Origin: Nocardioides sp. JS614
GTDB taxonomy: Bacteria; Actinomycetota; Actinomycetes; Propionibacteriales; Nocardioidaceae
DNA length: 64,000 nucleotides
Assembly (NCBI RefSeq): GCF_000015265.1
Contig: NC_008697.1
Location: 186,001-250,000, forward strand
Direction: 5' to 3'
Part shown: positions 1 through 8,585 of the stretch, piece after piece
Position numbering within the stretch: the stretch's first letter is position 1
How the letters are laid out: every line of letters begins with the position of its first letter
The notes under the pieces: generated by a model
Told to the model about the DNA's origin: nothing
Databases searched by the model: none
The model's input: the letters and a program-made list of their open reading frames with translations, nothing else
Made by a program: the position numbers and the translations under genes

Positions 1-129
1 CGGACCACCGGTATCCCCGGTCTCACCCAACACCAAGAGCCGTTCGACCCCGTCGGCGTGGTCATCTCCTTGCTGGAGTTGGCCGCGGCCTTCGTGGCAG
101 TGCGGCAACCCAACCCAAGGAGACACTGA
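1..129 (+). CDS. C-terminal end of an unknown protein, partial
   Basis: The first reading frame is open from the window edge and encodes 42 residues before TGA. The tail has a hydrophobic stretch (VGVVISLLELAAAFVAV) followed by a short basic end, so it is probably the last membrane helix of a polytopic protein. Its stop overlaps the next start by one base (TGATG), which suggests the two genes are translated together. The family cannot be named from this fragment. Confidence 0.55.
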   Translation, partial: RTTGIPGLTQHQEPFDPVGVVISLLELAAAFVAVRQPNPRRH

Positions 130-830
130 TGAGTCCATCGATCCTGCTGCACCGCCGCGGCGGATTCCTCGCGCTACTGGCCGGCGTCGCGCTGGCCACC
201 GCGCTGGCGACCGGCCTGTTCGACACCGGCCACTCCTCGTCCGCCGCAAGCGGCAGCGCCGGGCACAGCCACGCCGCGCCAGGTGCGAACAAGGCCCAGG
301 CAGACTTCCAGGACCAGATGCGCAAACTCTGGGAGGACCACGTCACTTGGACCCGGCTCGCGATCGTTACCTTCGCCGACGGCTCCGCCGGCTTCGACGC
401 CACCGCCACTCGGCTGATGCAGAACCAGGACGACATCGGTGACGCCATCAAGCCCTTCTACGGCGAGGCCGCCGGCGAGCAGCTCACGGCCTTACTGAAG
501 GACCACATCGGGATCGCGGTCGAGCTGCTCCAGGCGGCCAAGGACGGTGACAACGCGGCATTCGAGAAGGCCAATGCCGCCTGGTATGGCAACGCCAACG
601 ACATCGCTGACTTCCTCGCCGCAGCCAACCCGCGCTACTGGCCGCAGGACACCATGCGAGCGGCGATGAAGGGCCACCTCGACCAGACCCTTGCCGAGGC
701 AAGTCACGAGCTCACCGGCGAGTACGCCAAGAGCGTGGCCGACTACGACGAGATCCACCACCACATCCTGGGCATGGCCGACGTCCTCAGTGCCGGCATC
801 ATCGGTGCCTTCCCCAACCGGTTCCACTGA
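129..830 (+). CDS. Putative exported helical-bundle protein, His-rich
   Basis: This 233-residue protein starts with a basic segment and a hydrophobic helix (about residues 12-32), then a Ser/Gly/His-rich linker, so it is probably exported or membrane-anchored. The rest is predicted helical with conserved-looking His and Trp positions (HVTWTR, LKDHIGI, DEIHHHILGMADVLS). It resembles uncharacterised helical proteins found in Gram-positive bacteria, and I cannot name a function. The histidines could bind metal or haem, but this is inference. It starts one base inside the stop of the preceding membrane-type gene, so the pair is probably one transcript. Confidence 0.75.
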   Translation: MSPSILLHRRGGFLALLAGVALATALATGLFDTGHSSSAASGSAGHSHAAPGANKAQADFQDQMRKLWEDHVTWTRLAIVTFADGSAGFDATATRLMQNQDDIGDAIKPFYGEAAGEQLTALLKDHIGIAVELLQAAKDGDNAAFEKANAAWYGNANDIADFLAAANPRYWPQDTMRAAMKGHLDQTLAEASHELTGEYAKSVADYDEIHHHILGMADVLSAGIIGAFPNRFH

Positions 831-845
831 TCTGCCCCGGTACGG

Positions 846-882
846 GTCGGGTCATCCCCTCGCGGGGTGGCCCGACTCGGTT
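846..882. terminator. Candidate bidirectional terminator hairpin
   Basis: Between two convergent genes lies an imperfect hairpin. GTCGGG at 846-851 pairs with CCCGAC at 871-876, and an inner CCCC/GGGG stem closes a TCGC loop. A short T-rich stretch follows at 880-884. The position between the ends of facing genes fits a shared terminator. Confidence 0.45.
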
Positions 883-969
883 TGTCGGTGGAGCGTCCTA
901 GCGCTTGGGCAGCGAGTTCAAGTGGGACCGACTCGACAGAAATCGCGTTGCCCTCGGATCTCGTGATGC

Positions 970-1302
970 CTAGGCACCGGTGCCAACGGTGAGCAGGACG
1001 GCCGAGTCCTCGAGGGCTTCGAGATTGTGTCGGCTGGCAGGGATGACCAGGTAGTCACCCGGCCGGCCTTCCCACGACTCGTCGGCGGTGCTGAGGCGCA
1101 CATGTCCGCTCAGGACCTGCAGCGTCGCCTCCTCGGGTGCCTCGTGGTCGGCCAACCCATGACCGGCGGCCAACGCCAGCACGGTCTGCCGCAAGGTGTG
1201 GTCGCGACCCCCATGGATGGTCCGGGCGCCACGGCCGTTGGTGGCACTGCGCGCCGAGGCGATCAGCTCGTCCGCCAGCGCGGTCAGTGAGTAGGTTTCC
1301 AT
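970..1302 (-). CDS. Small cupin-domain protein
   Basis: A 110-residue single-domain cupin. The two cupin motifs are visible as the HGLADHEAPEEATLQVLSG region and GDYLVIPASRHNLEAL near the C-terminus. Such small cupins bind a metal or small ligand, and the substrate is unknown. I chose ATG at 1302 because AAAGG precedes it at good spacing. A GTG at 1326 overlaps the upstream stop and is the alternative start. It is the last gene of the aceE-led minus-strand group, 20 bases after the membrane protein gene. Confidence 0.8.
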   Translation of the reverse strand: METYSLTALADELIASARSATNGRGARTIHGGRDHTLRQTVLALAAGHGLADHEAPEEATLQVLSGHVRLSTADESWEGRPGDYLVIPASRHNLEALEDSAVLLTVGTGA

Positions 1303-1322
1303 CAGGTGCCTTTCGCGGGAGG

Positions 1323-1754
1323 TCACTGCGAGATGAGAAGGGTGCCCGTGGCGAGCAGGGCGCTGAGCTTGACCAGCTCGAGCCCGACGTACACGTAGTG
1401 GGCATGGGAGCGGGGCACCTCAGCTCCCGCGAGAACCAGGTCTGACCGGCGCGTCAAGCGCGGCCTCACCACAGCGACCTGGACGATCAGAGCGATCACG
1501 GCCACCGCCCCGGTGATGCCGATGTCCCGGGGCGGGTGCTCGATCAGTGCAGCGCCAAGAAGCGCGAGCGCCAGCACGATCTCGGCGGTGTTGAGAGCAC
1601 GGAAGACCAGGCGGCCGATGCCGAGCCCGATCCTGACGGTCACCTCGGGGGCGCGGAACTTCAGGGGCGTTTCGATGAACGAGATGGCTAGCACCATGCC
1701 GCACCACACGAACGTCACCGCTACTGCGACACCAGATGCTGCGGTCATCGGCAC
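1323..1754 (-). CDS. Four-helix integral membrane protein, unknown
   Basis: A 143-residue protein with four hydrophobic helices at about 8-28, 56-76, 82-99 and 124-141. The first helix is followed by ISFIETPLKFRAPEVTVRIG and then GIGRLVFRALNTAEI. This pattern is familiar from uncharacterised bacterial membrane proteins of about 150 residues, but no function is known to me. It begins 6 bases after the aceE stop and is followed by the cupin gene, so it is probably co-transcribed with aceE. Confidence 0.75.
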   Translation of the reverse strand: MPMTAASGVAVAVTFVWCGMVLAISFIETPLKFRAPEVTVRIGLGIGRLVFRALNTAEIVLALALLGAALIEHPPRDIGITGAVAVIALIVQVAVVRPRLTRRSDLVLAGAEVPRSHAHYVYVGLELVKLSALLATGTLLISQ

Positions 1755-1760
1755 ACCCTC

Positions 1761-4481
1761 TCAGCCCGCATGGAGGGAGGTCGCCTGATACCGCTTGATC
1801 GCCCTGGCTGGTGCGGTCTGATCGACCTGCTCTTGGCGGGCGAGGTGGGCGAGCACGCGCGCGACGATCCAGGGTGGGTCGACCCGGAAGTGCCGACGGA
1901 GCGCAGCGCGTGTGTCGGAGAGGCCAAACCCGTCTGTGCCCAACGAGGACCAGTCTGCGTCCACGAACGGGGCGATCTGGTCGGGCACCGCGCGCATCCA
2001 GTCCGACACCGCTACGACCGGCCCGCGCTGTCCGAGCAGTCGCCTGGTCACATAGGGGACCCGGCGCGGCCCATCGGGGTGGACGTGGTTCCAGTCGTCG
2101 ATGGTGAGCGCCCGCCGGCGTAGCTCGTTCCACGAGGTCACCGACCACACGTCGGCGTGCACGTCCCAATCGTCGTGAAGCATCGCTTGTGCCTCCAGCG
2201 CCCAGGGAACCGCGATGCCCGACGCGAGGATCTGCGCGCCCGGCCGCTCACTTGCCGGGGCCGGCGAGATGCGGTGCATGCCGGCGAGGATTCCTTCGAT
2301 GTCCACGTCGTCGGGTTCGGCGGGTTGCACGATCGGCTCGTTGTAGAGGGTGAGGTAGTAGAAGACGTCCGGGTCTTCCCCGAGCGCGGGCTCGCCGTAC
2401 ATCCTTCGTAGCCCGTCGCGGACGATGTGGCCGATCTCGTAGGCGTAGGCGGGGTCGTAGGAGACGCACGCAGGATTGGTTGCAGCAAGAAGTTGGGAGT
2501 GTCCGTCCTGATGCTGCAAGCCTTCTCCATTGAGCGTGGTGCGGCCTGCGGTCGCACCGAGCAGGAACCCTCGGGTCAGCTGGTCAGCTGCCGCCCACAA
2601 CAGGTCGCCGGTGCGCTGAAAGCCGAACATCGAGTAGAAGACATAGATCGGGATCATCGGCTCGTCATGGGTGGCGTGCGACGTTCCCGCGGCGGTCCAA
2701 GAGGCAGTGCAGCCTGCTTCGGTCAGTCCCTCGTGCAGCACCACCCCCGCGGTGTCCTCCTGGTAGCTCAGCAGCTGCCCACGGTCGACCGAGAGATAGT
2801 GCTGTCCCTGCGGAGAGTAGATCTTCTTGGTGGGGAACAACGCATCCAGTCCGAAGGTGCGGGCCTCGTCGGGGATGATCGGGACGAAGCGATGCCCGAT
2901 CGCGGGGTCGTTCATCAGGCTGCGGAGCAGGCGGACGAAGGCCATGGTGGTGGCGACCGGCTGGTGGGACCCGAGCGTGGCCACCGCGTACGCCGTGTCG
3001 CCCGGCAGCACGAGGGGCCGGCTGCGGACGCGTCGGCTCGGGAGGTGCCCACCGAGGCGGAGTCGGCACTCCTCCAGGTATTCCAGCTCGGGTGAACCCT
3101 CGGCAGGTTTGAAGTAGGGCGGAAGGTCATGGTCGAGCTGGTGGTCCGGGATCGGGAGACGCAGACGATCGCGTAGCTCAATGAGGTCCTCGACGGTGAG
3201 CTTCTTCATCTGGTGGGTGGAGTTGCGGCTCTCGAAGTGAGAACCGAGACCGTATCCCTTGATGGTCTGGGCCAAGATGACGGTCGGCTGGCCGACGTGA
3301 CGCAGTGCGGCGTCGTAGGCGGCGAAGACCTTGTGGGTGTCGTGGCCCCCGCGTTTGAGGTCCCAGATCTCCTCGTCCGTCAGGGTCTCGACCAGCCGGA
3401 GGGCACGCGGATCCCGTCCGAAGAAGTGCTCGCGCACGAAGTGGCCGGACTCTGCCTTGAAGGTCTGGAAGTCCCCGTCTGGCGTGACGTTCATCAGATC
3501 GACCAGGGCGCCCTGGATGTCAGTGTCTAAGAGCCGGTCCCACTCGCGTCCCCAGATGACCTTGATGACGTTCCAACCGGCGCCACGGAAGTAGGACTCG
3601 AGCTCTTGGATGATCTTGCCGTTTCCCCGCACCGGGCCGTCCAGCCGTTGCAGGTTGCAGTTGACCACGAACGTCAGGTTGTCCAGCTCTTCCCGAGCGG
3701 CCACGCCCAGTGCGCCCAGCGCCTCGGGTTCGTCCATCTCGCCATCCCCGAGGAAGGCCCACACGTGTTGGCGACTGGTGTCCTTGATCCCCCGGTCGCG
3801 CAGGTAGCGGTTGAAGCGAGCCTGGTAGATCGCGTTGATCGGGCTCAGCCCCATCGAGACGGTGCTGAACTCCCAGAAGGTGGGCATGAGACGCGGGTGC
3901 GGGTAGGACGGAAGGCCAGCTCCTAGGCCGCCGTGGGAGAGTTCCTGGCGAAAGCCGTCCAGCTGGCCCTCGTCCAGGCGGTTCTCGAGGAAGGCGCGCG
4001 CGTAAACCCCCGGTGACGCATGGCCCTGGAAGTAGACTTGGTCCCCATCTCCATCCGCGTCCGGGCCGCGAAAGAAGTGGTTGAACCCGACCTCGAACAA
4101 CGTGGCAGTCGACGCGTACGTCGACAGGTGACCTCCTAGACCGAGCCCCGGGCGTTGCGCACGGTGCACCATCACCGCGGCGTTCCACCGCACGGCCGCA
4201 CGGATCCGCCGTTCGAGATCCTCATCGCCGGGGTACGCAGGCTCGGCAGCAGTGGGAATCGTGTTGATGTAGTCGGACGGGCCCCACCCGGGCATCAGCA
4301 CGCCTCGACGCTGAGCCCGCCGCTGCAGGCGCAGCAACAACTCACGAGCCCTCGCCTGACCGGCGTGGTCAACCACCGCGTCGAGCGACTCGACCCATTC
4401 CTGGGTCTCGTCGGGGTCGATGTCTCTCGGCTGGACCAGCCGATCGCTGACGTGTCGCCAGCCTTGAAGGTCAGCGGTCAC
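1761..4481 (-). CDS. aceE: Pyruvate dehydrogenase E1, homodimeric type
   Basis: At 906 residues this matches the usual length of the homodimeric E1 subunit, which uses thiamine diphosphate to decarboxylate pyruvate and passes the acetyl group to the E2 lipoyl arm. The thiamine-binding motif is present as GDGEMDEPEALGALG, with the matching VVNCN about 25 residues on. Other AceE signatures are WRHVSDRL near the start, FGFQRTGDLLWAAADQ and LNGEGLQHQDGHS. The start is GTG at 4481, overlapping the end of the dksA-like gene by 11 bases. No E2 or E3 gene lies nearby, so it must rely on partners elsewhere or be a second copy. Confidence 0.97.
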   Translation of the reverse strand: MTADLQGWRHVSDRLVQPRDIDPDETQEWVESLDAVVDHAGQARARELLLRLQRRAQRRGVLMPGWGPSDYINTIPTAAEPAYPGDEDLERRIRAAVRWNAAVMVHRAQRPGLGLGGHLSTYASTATLFEVGFNHFFRGPDADGDGDQVYFQGHASPGVYARAFLENRLDEGQLDGFRQELSHGGLGAGLPSYPHPRLMPTFWEFSTVSMGLSPINAIYQARFNRYLRDRGIKDTSRQHVWAFLGDGEMDEPEALGALGVAAREELDNLTFVVNCNLQRLDGPVRGNGKIIQELESYFRGAGWNVIKVIWGREWDRLLDTDIQGALVDLMNVTPDGDFQTFKAESGHFVREHFFGRDPRALRLVETLTDEEIWDLKRGGHDTHKVFAAYDAALRHVGQPTVILAQTIKGYGLGSHFESRNSTHQMKKLTVEDLIELRDRLRLPIPDHQLDHDLPPYFKPAEGSPELEYLEECRLRLGGHLPSRRVRSRPLVLPGDTAYAVATLGSHQPVATTMAFVRLLRSLMNDPAIGHRFVPIIPDEARTFGLDALFPTKKIYSPQGQHYLSVDRGQLLSYQEDTAGVVLHEGLTEAGCTASWTAAGTSHATHDEPMIPIYVFYSMFGFQRTGDLLWAAADQLTRGFLLGATAGRTTLNGEGLQHQDGHSQLLAATNPACVSYDPAYAYEIGHIVRDGLRRMYGEPALGEDPDVFYYLTLYNEPIVQPAEPDDVDIEGILAGMHRISPAPASERPGAQILASGIAVPWALEAQAMLHDDWDVHADVWSVTSWNELRRRALTIDDWNHVHPDGPRRVPYVTRRLLGQRGPVVAVSDWMRAVPDQIAPFVDADWSSLGTDGFGLSDTRAALRRHFRVDPPWIVARVLAHLARQEQVDQTAPARAIKRYQATSLHAG

Positions 4482-5052
4482 GGTCGGCTCCCCGCGGCTT
4501 CCCGGGTCCCCGCACTGGTTCGACGCCAGCCATCTCCTGGGTGTGCTGACATCGCCCGCACCACGTCGACATCGGCAACGCCGTCAACCTTTCCAGCGAC
4601 ATCACGTCTCCACATCTTTGGCAGCGGCCGTAACTGCCCTGCTCGATCCTGCGCAGCGCCCCGTCGATCATGGTCACGACCAATTGGCCGGCCTCTCGCA
4701 GCGTCGCATCGATCTCGTCGCGAGCCGCATCGGGTATAGCGACAGATGGCGTTCCGGAGGTGGCGTCGAGCCGGTTGAGCTGGTCGATGCGGAAGGCTCG
4801 TTGCTCCAGCAGCCTGTGTCGAGCCTCCTTGACGAACCCGGCCGGCAAAGGATTCGACGACCGCGATCGGGCGGCGCGAGATCGGGGTTGTGGCGAAGCG
4901 CCGGACCCGGTGACAATCGATGCGCGCTGGCTCCTCCGGCCTGGTTGGTCGGAGGAACCAGCGCCCGGCCCTTCGTGGCTGCGTGAGTACGAAGGGAGCC
5001 TGGGGTTCGGGGCCGTGCCGATGCTCGAAGCGGTCATGCCGATGGACTCCAT
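4471..5052 (-). CDS. DksA/TraR-type zinc-finger protein with disordered N-terminus
   Basis: The C-terminal half has the DksA/TraR layout: a helical segment (about 70-130), then the four-cysteine zinc finger CQRCGDVMSLERL...WCGRC. The first 65 residues or so are low-complexity and Ser/Arg/Pro-rich, so the true start may be internal or at 5037. DksA-like proteins bind the RNA polymerase secondary channel and adjust transcription under stress. Actinobacterial members are less studied. The gene overlaps aceE by 11 bases, which makes them one transcription unit and suggests a regulatory link to pyruvate oxidation. Confidence 0.8.
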   Translation of the reverse strand: MESIGMTASSIGTAPNPRLPSYSRSHEGPGAGSSDQPGRRSQRASIVTGSGASPQPRSRAARSRSSNPLPAGFVKEARHRLLEQRAFRIDQLNRLDATSGTPSVAIPDAARDEIDATLREAGQLVVTMIDGALRRIEQGSYGRCQRCGDVMSLERLTALPMSTWCGRCQHTQEMAGVEPVRGPGKPRGADRDR

Positions 5053-5271
5053 CTCTCGTGCGACGGACCCACGGACGGTGCCGCCTTTAGCCGTGGATGC
5101 GATTTCAACTCTGTCTCGCAGGCGCGGGATCGGGTAGGCAGGGCACCGGTCAAGCTCGGTCGGGGGTTGTTGCCGAAGACCGGCAACAGGAACTGCCGGC
5201 TGCCTTGGCGCCGCGACGTCTAGACCCAGGCGCCGACGCTGATGCGCCGCCGGTGCGCAGCCCGGGTCTGG

Positions 5272-5919
5272 TCACGCTGTCGCTTCCGCGGATCCCACGT
5301 GCGCCAGGCACAGATCGGGTTCGGCGAACGGCTCGAGGCGCTCGATGGTGACCGCTGCGCTCATCGCCGCCATGGCACCTTGCATGAGGCCAAGATGAAC
5401 CGGGCAGATCACGTTCTCGTGCTCGGGGACGAGGTCGAGGAACGGGCAGTGCCTCAGCGCGATCTGGGCCCGGCGTCCCGAGGATCGACGCTGCGGGGAG
5501 AAACCGAGTTCTCCCAGCATCTCGACCAGCTGATCGGTCGCCTGGTCGTCGGTGGTGACTGCCGTCGTCGAGCGTGTGCCCGCGGCTAGCCTGTGCCCCC
5601 AGGCCCGGCCCGCCTCGACGGCCTTGTCGGTGGACTCGTTGTCGGCGCTGAGGCGGGTCGCCAGGGCGTCGGCGAGGAGCTGGTAATTGCGAGGGCCGGC
5701 CGGGTCCATGCCGCGGTGGGCGCGGAACATGAGCGGCGGTCGGCCCGGTGAGCTGCGTGTCGGCTCGACTCGTTCGACCCGGCCGCTGTCGGCGAGAACC
5801 TGGAGGTGGAAGCGCACGGTGTTTGCGTGCAGGCCGAGTTGGTGGGCCAGGTCGAGGATGCTCATCGGTGCCTCGGAGGAGCGCAGGGCGTCGAGCACCG
5901 CTTCACGTCGCTCAGGCAT
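5272..5919 (-). CDS. Winged-helix regulator with C-terminal cysteine cluster
   Basis: The N-terminal 70 residues form an ArsR/DeoR-like winged helix (SILDLAHQLGLHANTVRFHL, then a wing ending SSPGRPPLMF). The C-terminal part carries HCPFLDLVPEHENVICPVH and a later DLCLAH, cysteines spaced C-x13-C-x31-C. This recalls SufR-like Fe-S sensing regulators, so redox or Fe-S sensing is likely but inferred. It overlaps the 3' end of the ferredoxin gene by 8 bases, so the two are co-transcribed. A palindrome in front of the ferredoxin gene is the obvious place for it to bind. Confidence 0.85.
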   Translation of the reverse strand: MPERREAVLDALRSSEAPMSILDLAHQLGLHANTVRFHLQVLADSGRVERVEPTRSSPGRPPLMFRAHRGMDPAGPRNYQLLADALATRLSADNESTDKAVEAGRAWGHRLAAGTRSTTAVTTDDQATDQLVEMLGELGFSPQRRSSGRRAQIALRHCPFLDLVPEHENVICPVHLGLMQGAMAAMSAAVTIERLEPFAEPDLCLAHVGSAEATA

Positions 5920-6265
5920 GGTCGTTCACCTGCAGCGGCAGCCCCGCGACCAATCGGGTGTCAGCACCCAGCGCTCCGAGTTTGGACGCCCCTCCCGGCG
6001 AGCCCACGGGTGCGGACCGACCTTCTAGCGTCTCGCTGAAGAACAGCGCGTTATCGGCGAGGTAAGGCGTCAAATGCCCGGGCAGATCGTCTTCGTAGTA
6101 GATCGCCTCAACCGGGCAGACCGGCTCGCACGCGCCGCAGTCCACGCACTCGTCCGGATGGATGTAGAGGCTGCGACCGCCTTCGTAGATGCAGTCCACC
6201 GGGCATTCGTCCACGCATCCCCGGTCCATCACGTCTACACACGGCTGCCCGATCACGTAGGTCAT
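5912..6265 (-). CDS. fdxA: 7Fe ferredoxin
   Basis: A 117-residue ferredoxin with the actinobacterial 7Fe layout. Cysteines lie at 9, 17, 21, 25, 40, 43, 46 and 50, in CVDVMDRGCVDECPVDC and CVDCGACEPVC. These would hold one [3Fe-4S] and one [4Fe-4S] cluster for low-potential electron transfer in the cytoplasm. The C-terminal 50 residues are an extension typical of this subfamily. ATG at 6265 directly follows an AT-rich promoter region with a palindrome. FdxA relatives are often induced by low oxygen or acid in other actinobacteria; here that is inferred only. Confidence 0.95.
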   Translation of the reverse strand: MTYVIGQPCVDVMDRGCVDECPVDCIYEGGRSLYIHPDECVDCGACEPVCPVEAIYYEDDLPGHLTPYLADNALFFSETLEGRSAPVGSPGGASKLGALGADTRLVAGLPLQVNDHA

Positions 6266-6274
6266 GCGCTACAG

Positions 6275-6299
6275 TTTACACAAGCTCTAGTTGTATAAA
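6275..6299. promoter_or_regulatory. Palindromic operator in divergent AT-rich promoter
   Basis: TTTACACAA (6275-6283) and TTGTATAAA (6291-6299) form an inverted repeat with one mismatch around a 7-base spacer. The site is strikingly AT-rich for this GC-rich window. It sits 10 bases before the fdxA start on one side and 17 before the DUF2249-cupin start on the other. It is the likely binding site of the regulator encoded just after fdxA. Confidence 0.6.
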
Positions 6300-6316
6300 T
6301 TCTGAGAGGTTTCCCG

Positions 6317-6931
6317 ATGGTCGACGAGCTCGACGTACGCACCTTGCGCAAGCCGGACAAGCACCCCGCGATCTTCGCGGCCTACCGCGCCCTGCGCCGG
6401 GGGGAATCCTTCGTCCTGGTCAACAACCATGACCCCCTGCATCTGCGTGACGAGTTCGAGTCGGAGTATCCCGGCGGTTTCGGCTGGGACTACCTCGAGA
6501 GCGGTCCCAGCGTCTGGCGTATTCGTCTGAGCAAGCTCACGGCCGCTGCCTTGCCGCGTCTGCTGTGCGACACCAACATCGAGGTCGATAACGCCGATGC
6601 CGCCGGTGCCGTGTGGAAGCTCCAGTGGCGCGAGCGCGACCTGGACTCCAACATCATCCGGTTGCCGCCGGACGGCCGCATCGACGCACACGAGGGACCC
6701 GACCTCGACGTCCTCATCCACGTGCTCAGCGGCAGTGGTCGTCTAGGCACGGAGCTCGGGGCGCTCCGGCTCACCACGGGAGCCCTCGTGTGGTTGCCTC
6801 GCCGATCGCGTCGTGAGTTCGCCGCCGGACCCGACGGCCTGAGCTACCTGACCGTGCACCAGCGCAGACAGGCACTCACGCTGACCCCCACGACCGCCCC
6901 CCGGCACGCAGATCGGGCGACCACCGCCTAA
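6317..6931 (+). CDS. DUF2249 domain fused to a cupin domain
   Basis: Residues 1-75 match the DUF2249 fold (DVRTLRKPDKHPAIFAAYRA, then GESFVLVNNHDPLHLRDEFE and a WRIRLSK end). Residues 95-185 form a cupin (IDAHEGPDLDVLIHVLSGSGRL...LVWLPRRSRREF). DUF2249 proteins are often near nitric-oxide, redox or respiration genes, but their chemistry is not settled. The gene diverges from fdxA and its regulator across a palindrome, which suggests shared redox control. Its last 4 bases overlap the 3' end of the convergent aminotransferase gene. Confidence 0.85.
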   Translation: MVDELDVRTLRKPDKHPAIFAAYRALRRGESFVLVNNHDPLHLRDEFESEYPGGFGWDYLESGPSVWRIRLSKLTAAALPRLLCDTNIEVDNADAAGAVWKLQWRERDLDSNIIRLPPDGRIDAHEGPDLDVLIHVLSGSGRLGTELGALRLTTGALVWLPRRSRREFAAGPDGLSYLTVHQRRQALTLTPTTAPRHADRATTA

Positions 6932-8148
6932 CTCTTGGCGCTCAGGCTCGCCAGCGCGAGGGCGAACCGGTCGACTAGCCAGTCCACCTCGTCCCGCTTG
7001 ATCACCAACGGTGGGGAGAGGCGCACGGTGGAGCCGTGGGTGTCCTTGACCAGCAGACCGAGATGGAGGAGCCGCTCGGCTAGCTGCCGACCACTAGCCA
7101 GCGCCGGGTCCACGTCGATACCCACCCACAGGCCGCGCCCTCGCACCGCGAGCACGCCGTCCCCGGTCAGCGACTGGAGTCCATCCAGGAGGCGCGCGCC
7201 GAGCATCTGCGCGCGAGCCTGATACTCGCCGGTGACGAGGAGTTGGACCACTGCGTGCCCCACAGCGCAGGCCAAGGGGTTGCCCCCGAAGGTCGACCCG
7301 TGACTACCCGGCGTGATCACGTCGAGGACGGCACGGTTCGCGGCGATGGCCGAGACCGGGAGGATCCCGCCTCCGAGGGCCTTGCCGAGCACGTAGACGT
7401 CGGGGACGACCTGCTCGCCTTCGCACGCGAACGTCGTGCCGGTGCGTCCCAGCCCGGACTGGATCTCGTCGGCGATGAACAGAACGCCCTGGCCGTCACA
7501 GATCGCCCGGACGTCGCGCAGGTATCCCGCGGGTGGGACGATGACGCCAGCCTCGCCCTGGATCGGTTCAAGCAGGACGGCGACCGTGTCCGGCCCGACG
7601 GCGGCACGCAGGGCGCCGGTGTCGCCGTACGGGACCACGTCGAAGCCAGGGGTGAAGGGGCCGAAGCCGTCTCGTGCTTCGTCGTCGGAGGAGAACCCCA
7701 CGATGGTGGTGGTGCGTCCGTGGAAGTTGCTTTCGGCGACGACGATCCGCTGGCGGCCGTCCCGGACTCCCTTCACGCGGTTTCCCCAACGTCGGGCGGT
7801 CTTGATCGCGGTTTCGACTGCCTCGGCCCCGGTGTTCATCGGTAAGACGGCGTCCATCCCCGTCAGGTCCGCCAGGGCCGCGCAGAACGGTCCCATCCGG
7901 TCGTTGTGGAACGCTCGGCTGGTCATTGTCAGCCTCTTCATCTGCTCACAGGCCGCCGCGATGAGCTCGGGGTGTCGATGGCCGAAGTTCAGGGCCGAGT
8001 AGCCGGCCAGGCAGTCCAGGTAGCGGCGGCCCTCGATGTCGGTGACCCAGGCACCTTGGGCGTGGGTGACGACCACCGGCAGCGGGTTGTAGTTGTGCGC
8101 TGCGAACCGCTGCGCGAGCTCGATGTGCTGGCTGGTCGTGAGCGTCAT
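6928..8148 (-). CDS. rocD: Ornithine aminotransferase (ornithine-oxo-acid transaminase)
   Basis: A 406-residue class III PLP aminotransferase. It has NTGAEAVETAIKTARRW for cofactor binding, ADEIQSGLGRTG, and the Schiff-base lysine in VYVLGKALGGGILPVSA. Overall order and length match RocD, which moves the delta-amino group of ornithine to 2-oxoglutarate and gives glutamate-semialdehyde. Acetylornithine or other diamine aminotransferases are close relatives, so the exact substrate is less certain than the class. The start is ATG at 8148 with GGAG upstream. Confidence 0.9.
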   Translation of the reverse strand: MTLTTSQHIELAQRFAAHNYNPLPVVVTHAQGAWVTDIEGRRYLDCLAGYSALNFGHRHPELIAAACEQMKRLTMTSRAFHNDRMGPFCAALADLTGMDAVLPMNTGAEAVETAIKTARRWGNRVKGVRDGRQRIVVAESNFHGRTTTIVGFSSDDEARDGFGPFTPGFDVVPYGDTGALRAAVGPDTVAVLLEPIQGEAGVIVPPAGYLRDVRAICDGQGVLFIADEIQSGLGRTGTTFACEGEQVVPDVYVLGKALGGGILPVSAIAANRAVLDVITPGSHGSTFGGNPLACAVGHAVVQLLVTGEYQARAQMLGARLLDGLQSLTGDGVLAVRGRGLWVGIDVDPALASGRQLAERLLHLGLLVKDTHGSTVRLSPPLVIKRDEVDWLVDRFALALASLSAKS

Positions 8149-8189
8149 GTGGCTTGCTCCGTGTCTTCGGGGTCGTGGACTGGCCGCGC

Positions 8190-8585
8190 CTACCGCGCTT
8201 GCCGACGGACTTCCAGGTTGGCGGTACTTTGGTCGGACGGTTCTGAGTCGAGTGCGTCGAGTGCGTCGAGTGCATGGAGCGCCAGGGTCGAGTGCGCGTA
8301 GGCGCCGCCAGCCCGCATCTCGGCTGCGACCCAGATTGACTCCATGATCTCTTCAGGGCTGGCTCCCTCGCGGTGCGCAAGTTTCGTGTGTCCCTCGATG
8401 CAGTACGGACACTGCGTGACATGGGCAACCGCGACCGCAATCAGCTGCTTGGTGCGGCGATCCAGGGCGCCGGCGCCGAAAACGGCGCGGCTGAACTCGT
8501 TGAATGCGTGATGGGTGTCCGGCGCGAGCTCGCGGCGTCGGGCAGCCAAGGCGGGCGTGGTCTGGTGGTAGACGGTGTCGGTCAT
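8190..8585 (-). CDS. AhpD-like carboxymuconolactone decarboxylase family protein
   Basis: A 131-residue CMD/AhpD-fold protein with the redox motif CPYCIEGHTKLAHREG. In AhpD-type proteins this CxxC-H site reduces peroxiredoxin partners or acts as a hydroperoxidase. Members near respiratory genes are usually assigned to oxidative-stress defence. GGAGAG precedes the ATG at 8585. The C-terminal tail includes a short expanded repeat (ALDALDALD) written by a 9-bp DNA tandem repeat. Confidence 0.88.
   Translation of the reverse strand: MTDTVYHQTTPALAARRRELAPDTHHAFNEFSRAVFGAGALDRRTKQLIAVAVAHVTQCPYCIEGHTKLAHREGASPEEIMESIWVAAEMRAGGAYAHSTLALHALDALDALDSEPSDQSTANLEVRRQAR
8247..8273. repeat. Three perfect 9-bp tandem repeats inside the AhpD-like gene
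   Basis: The unit GTCGAGTGC occurs three times without change at 8247-8255, 8256-8264 and 8265-8273. It is in frame and encodes repeated Ala-Leu-Asp near the C-terminus of the AhpD-like protein. Gain or loss of a unit would keep the frame. Confidence 0.85.
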
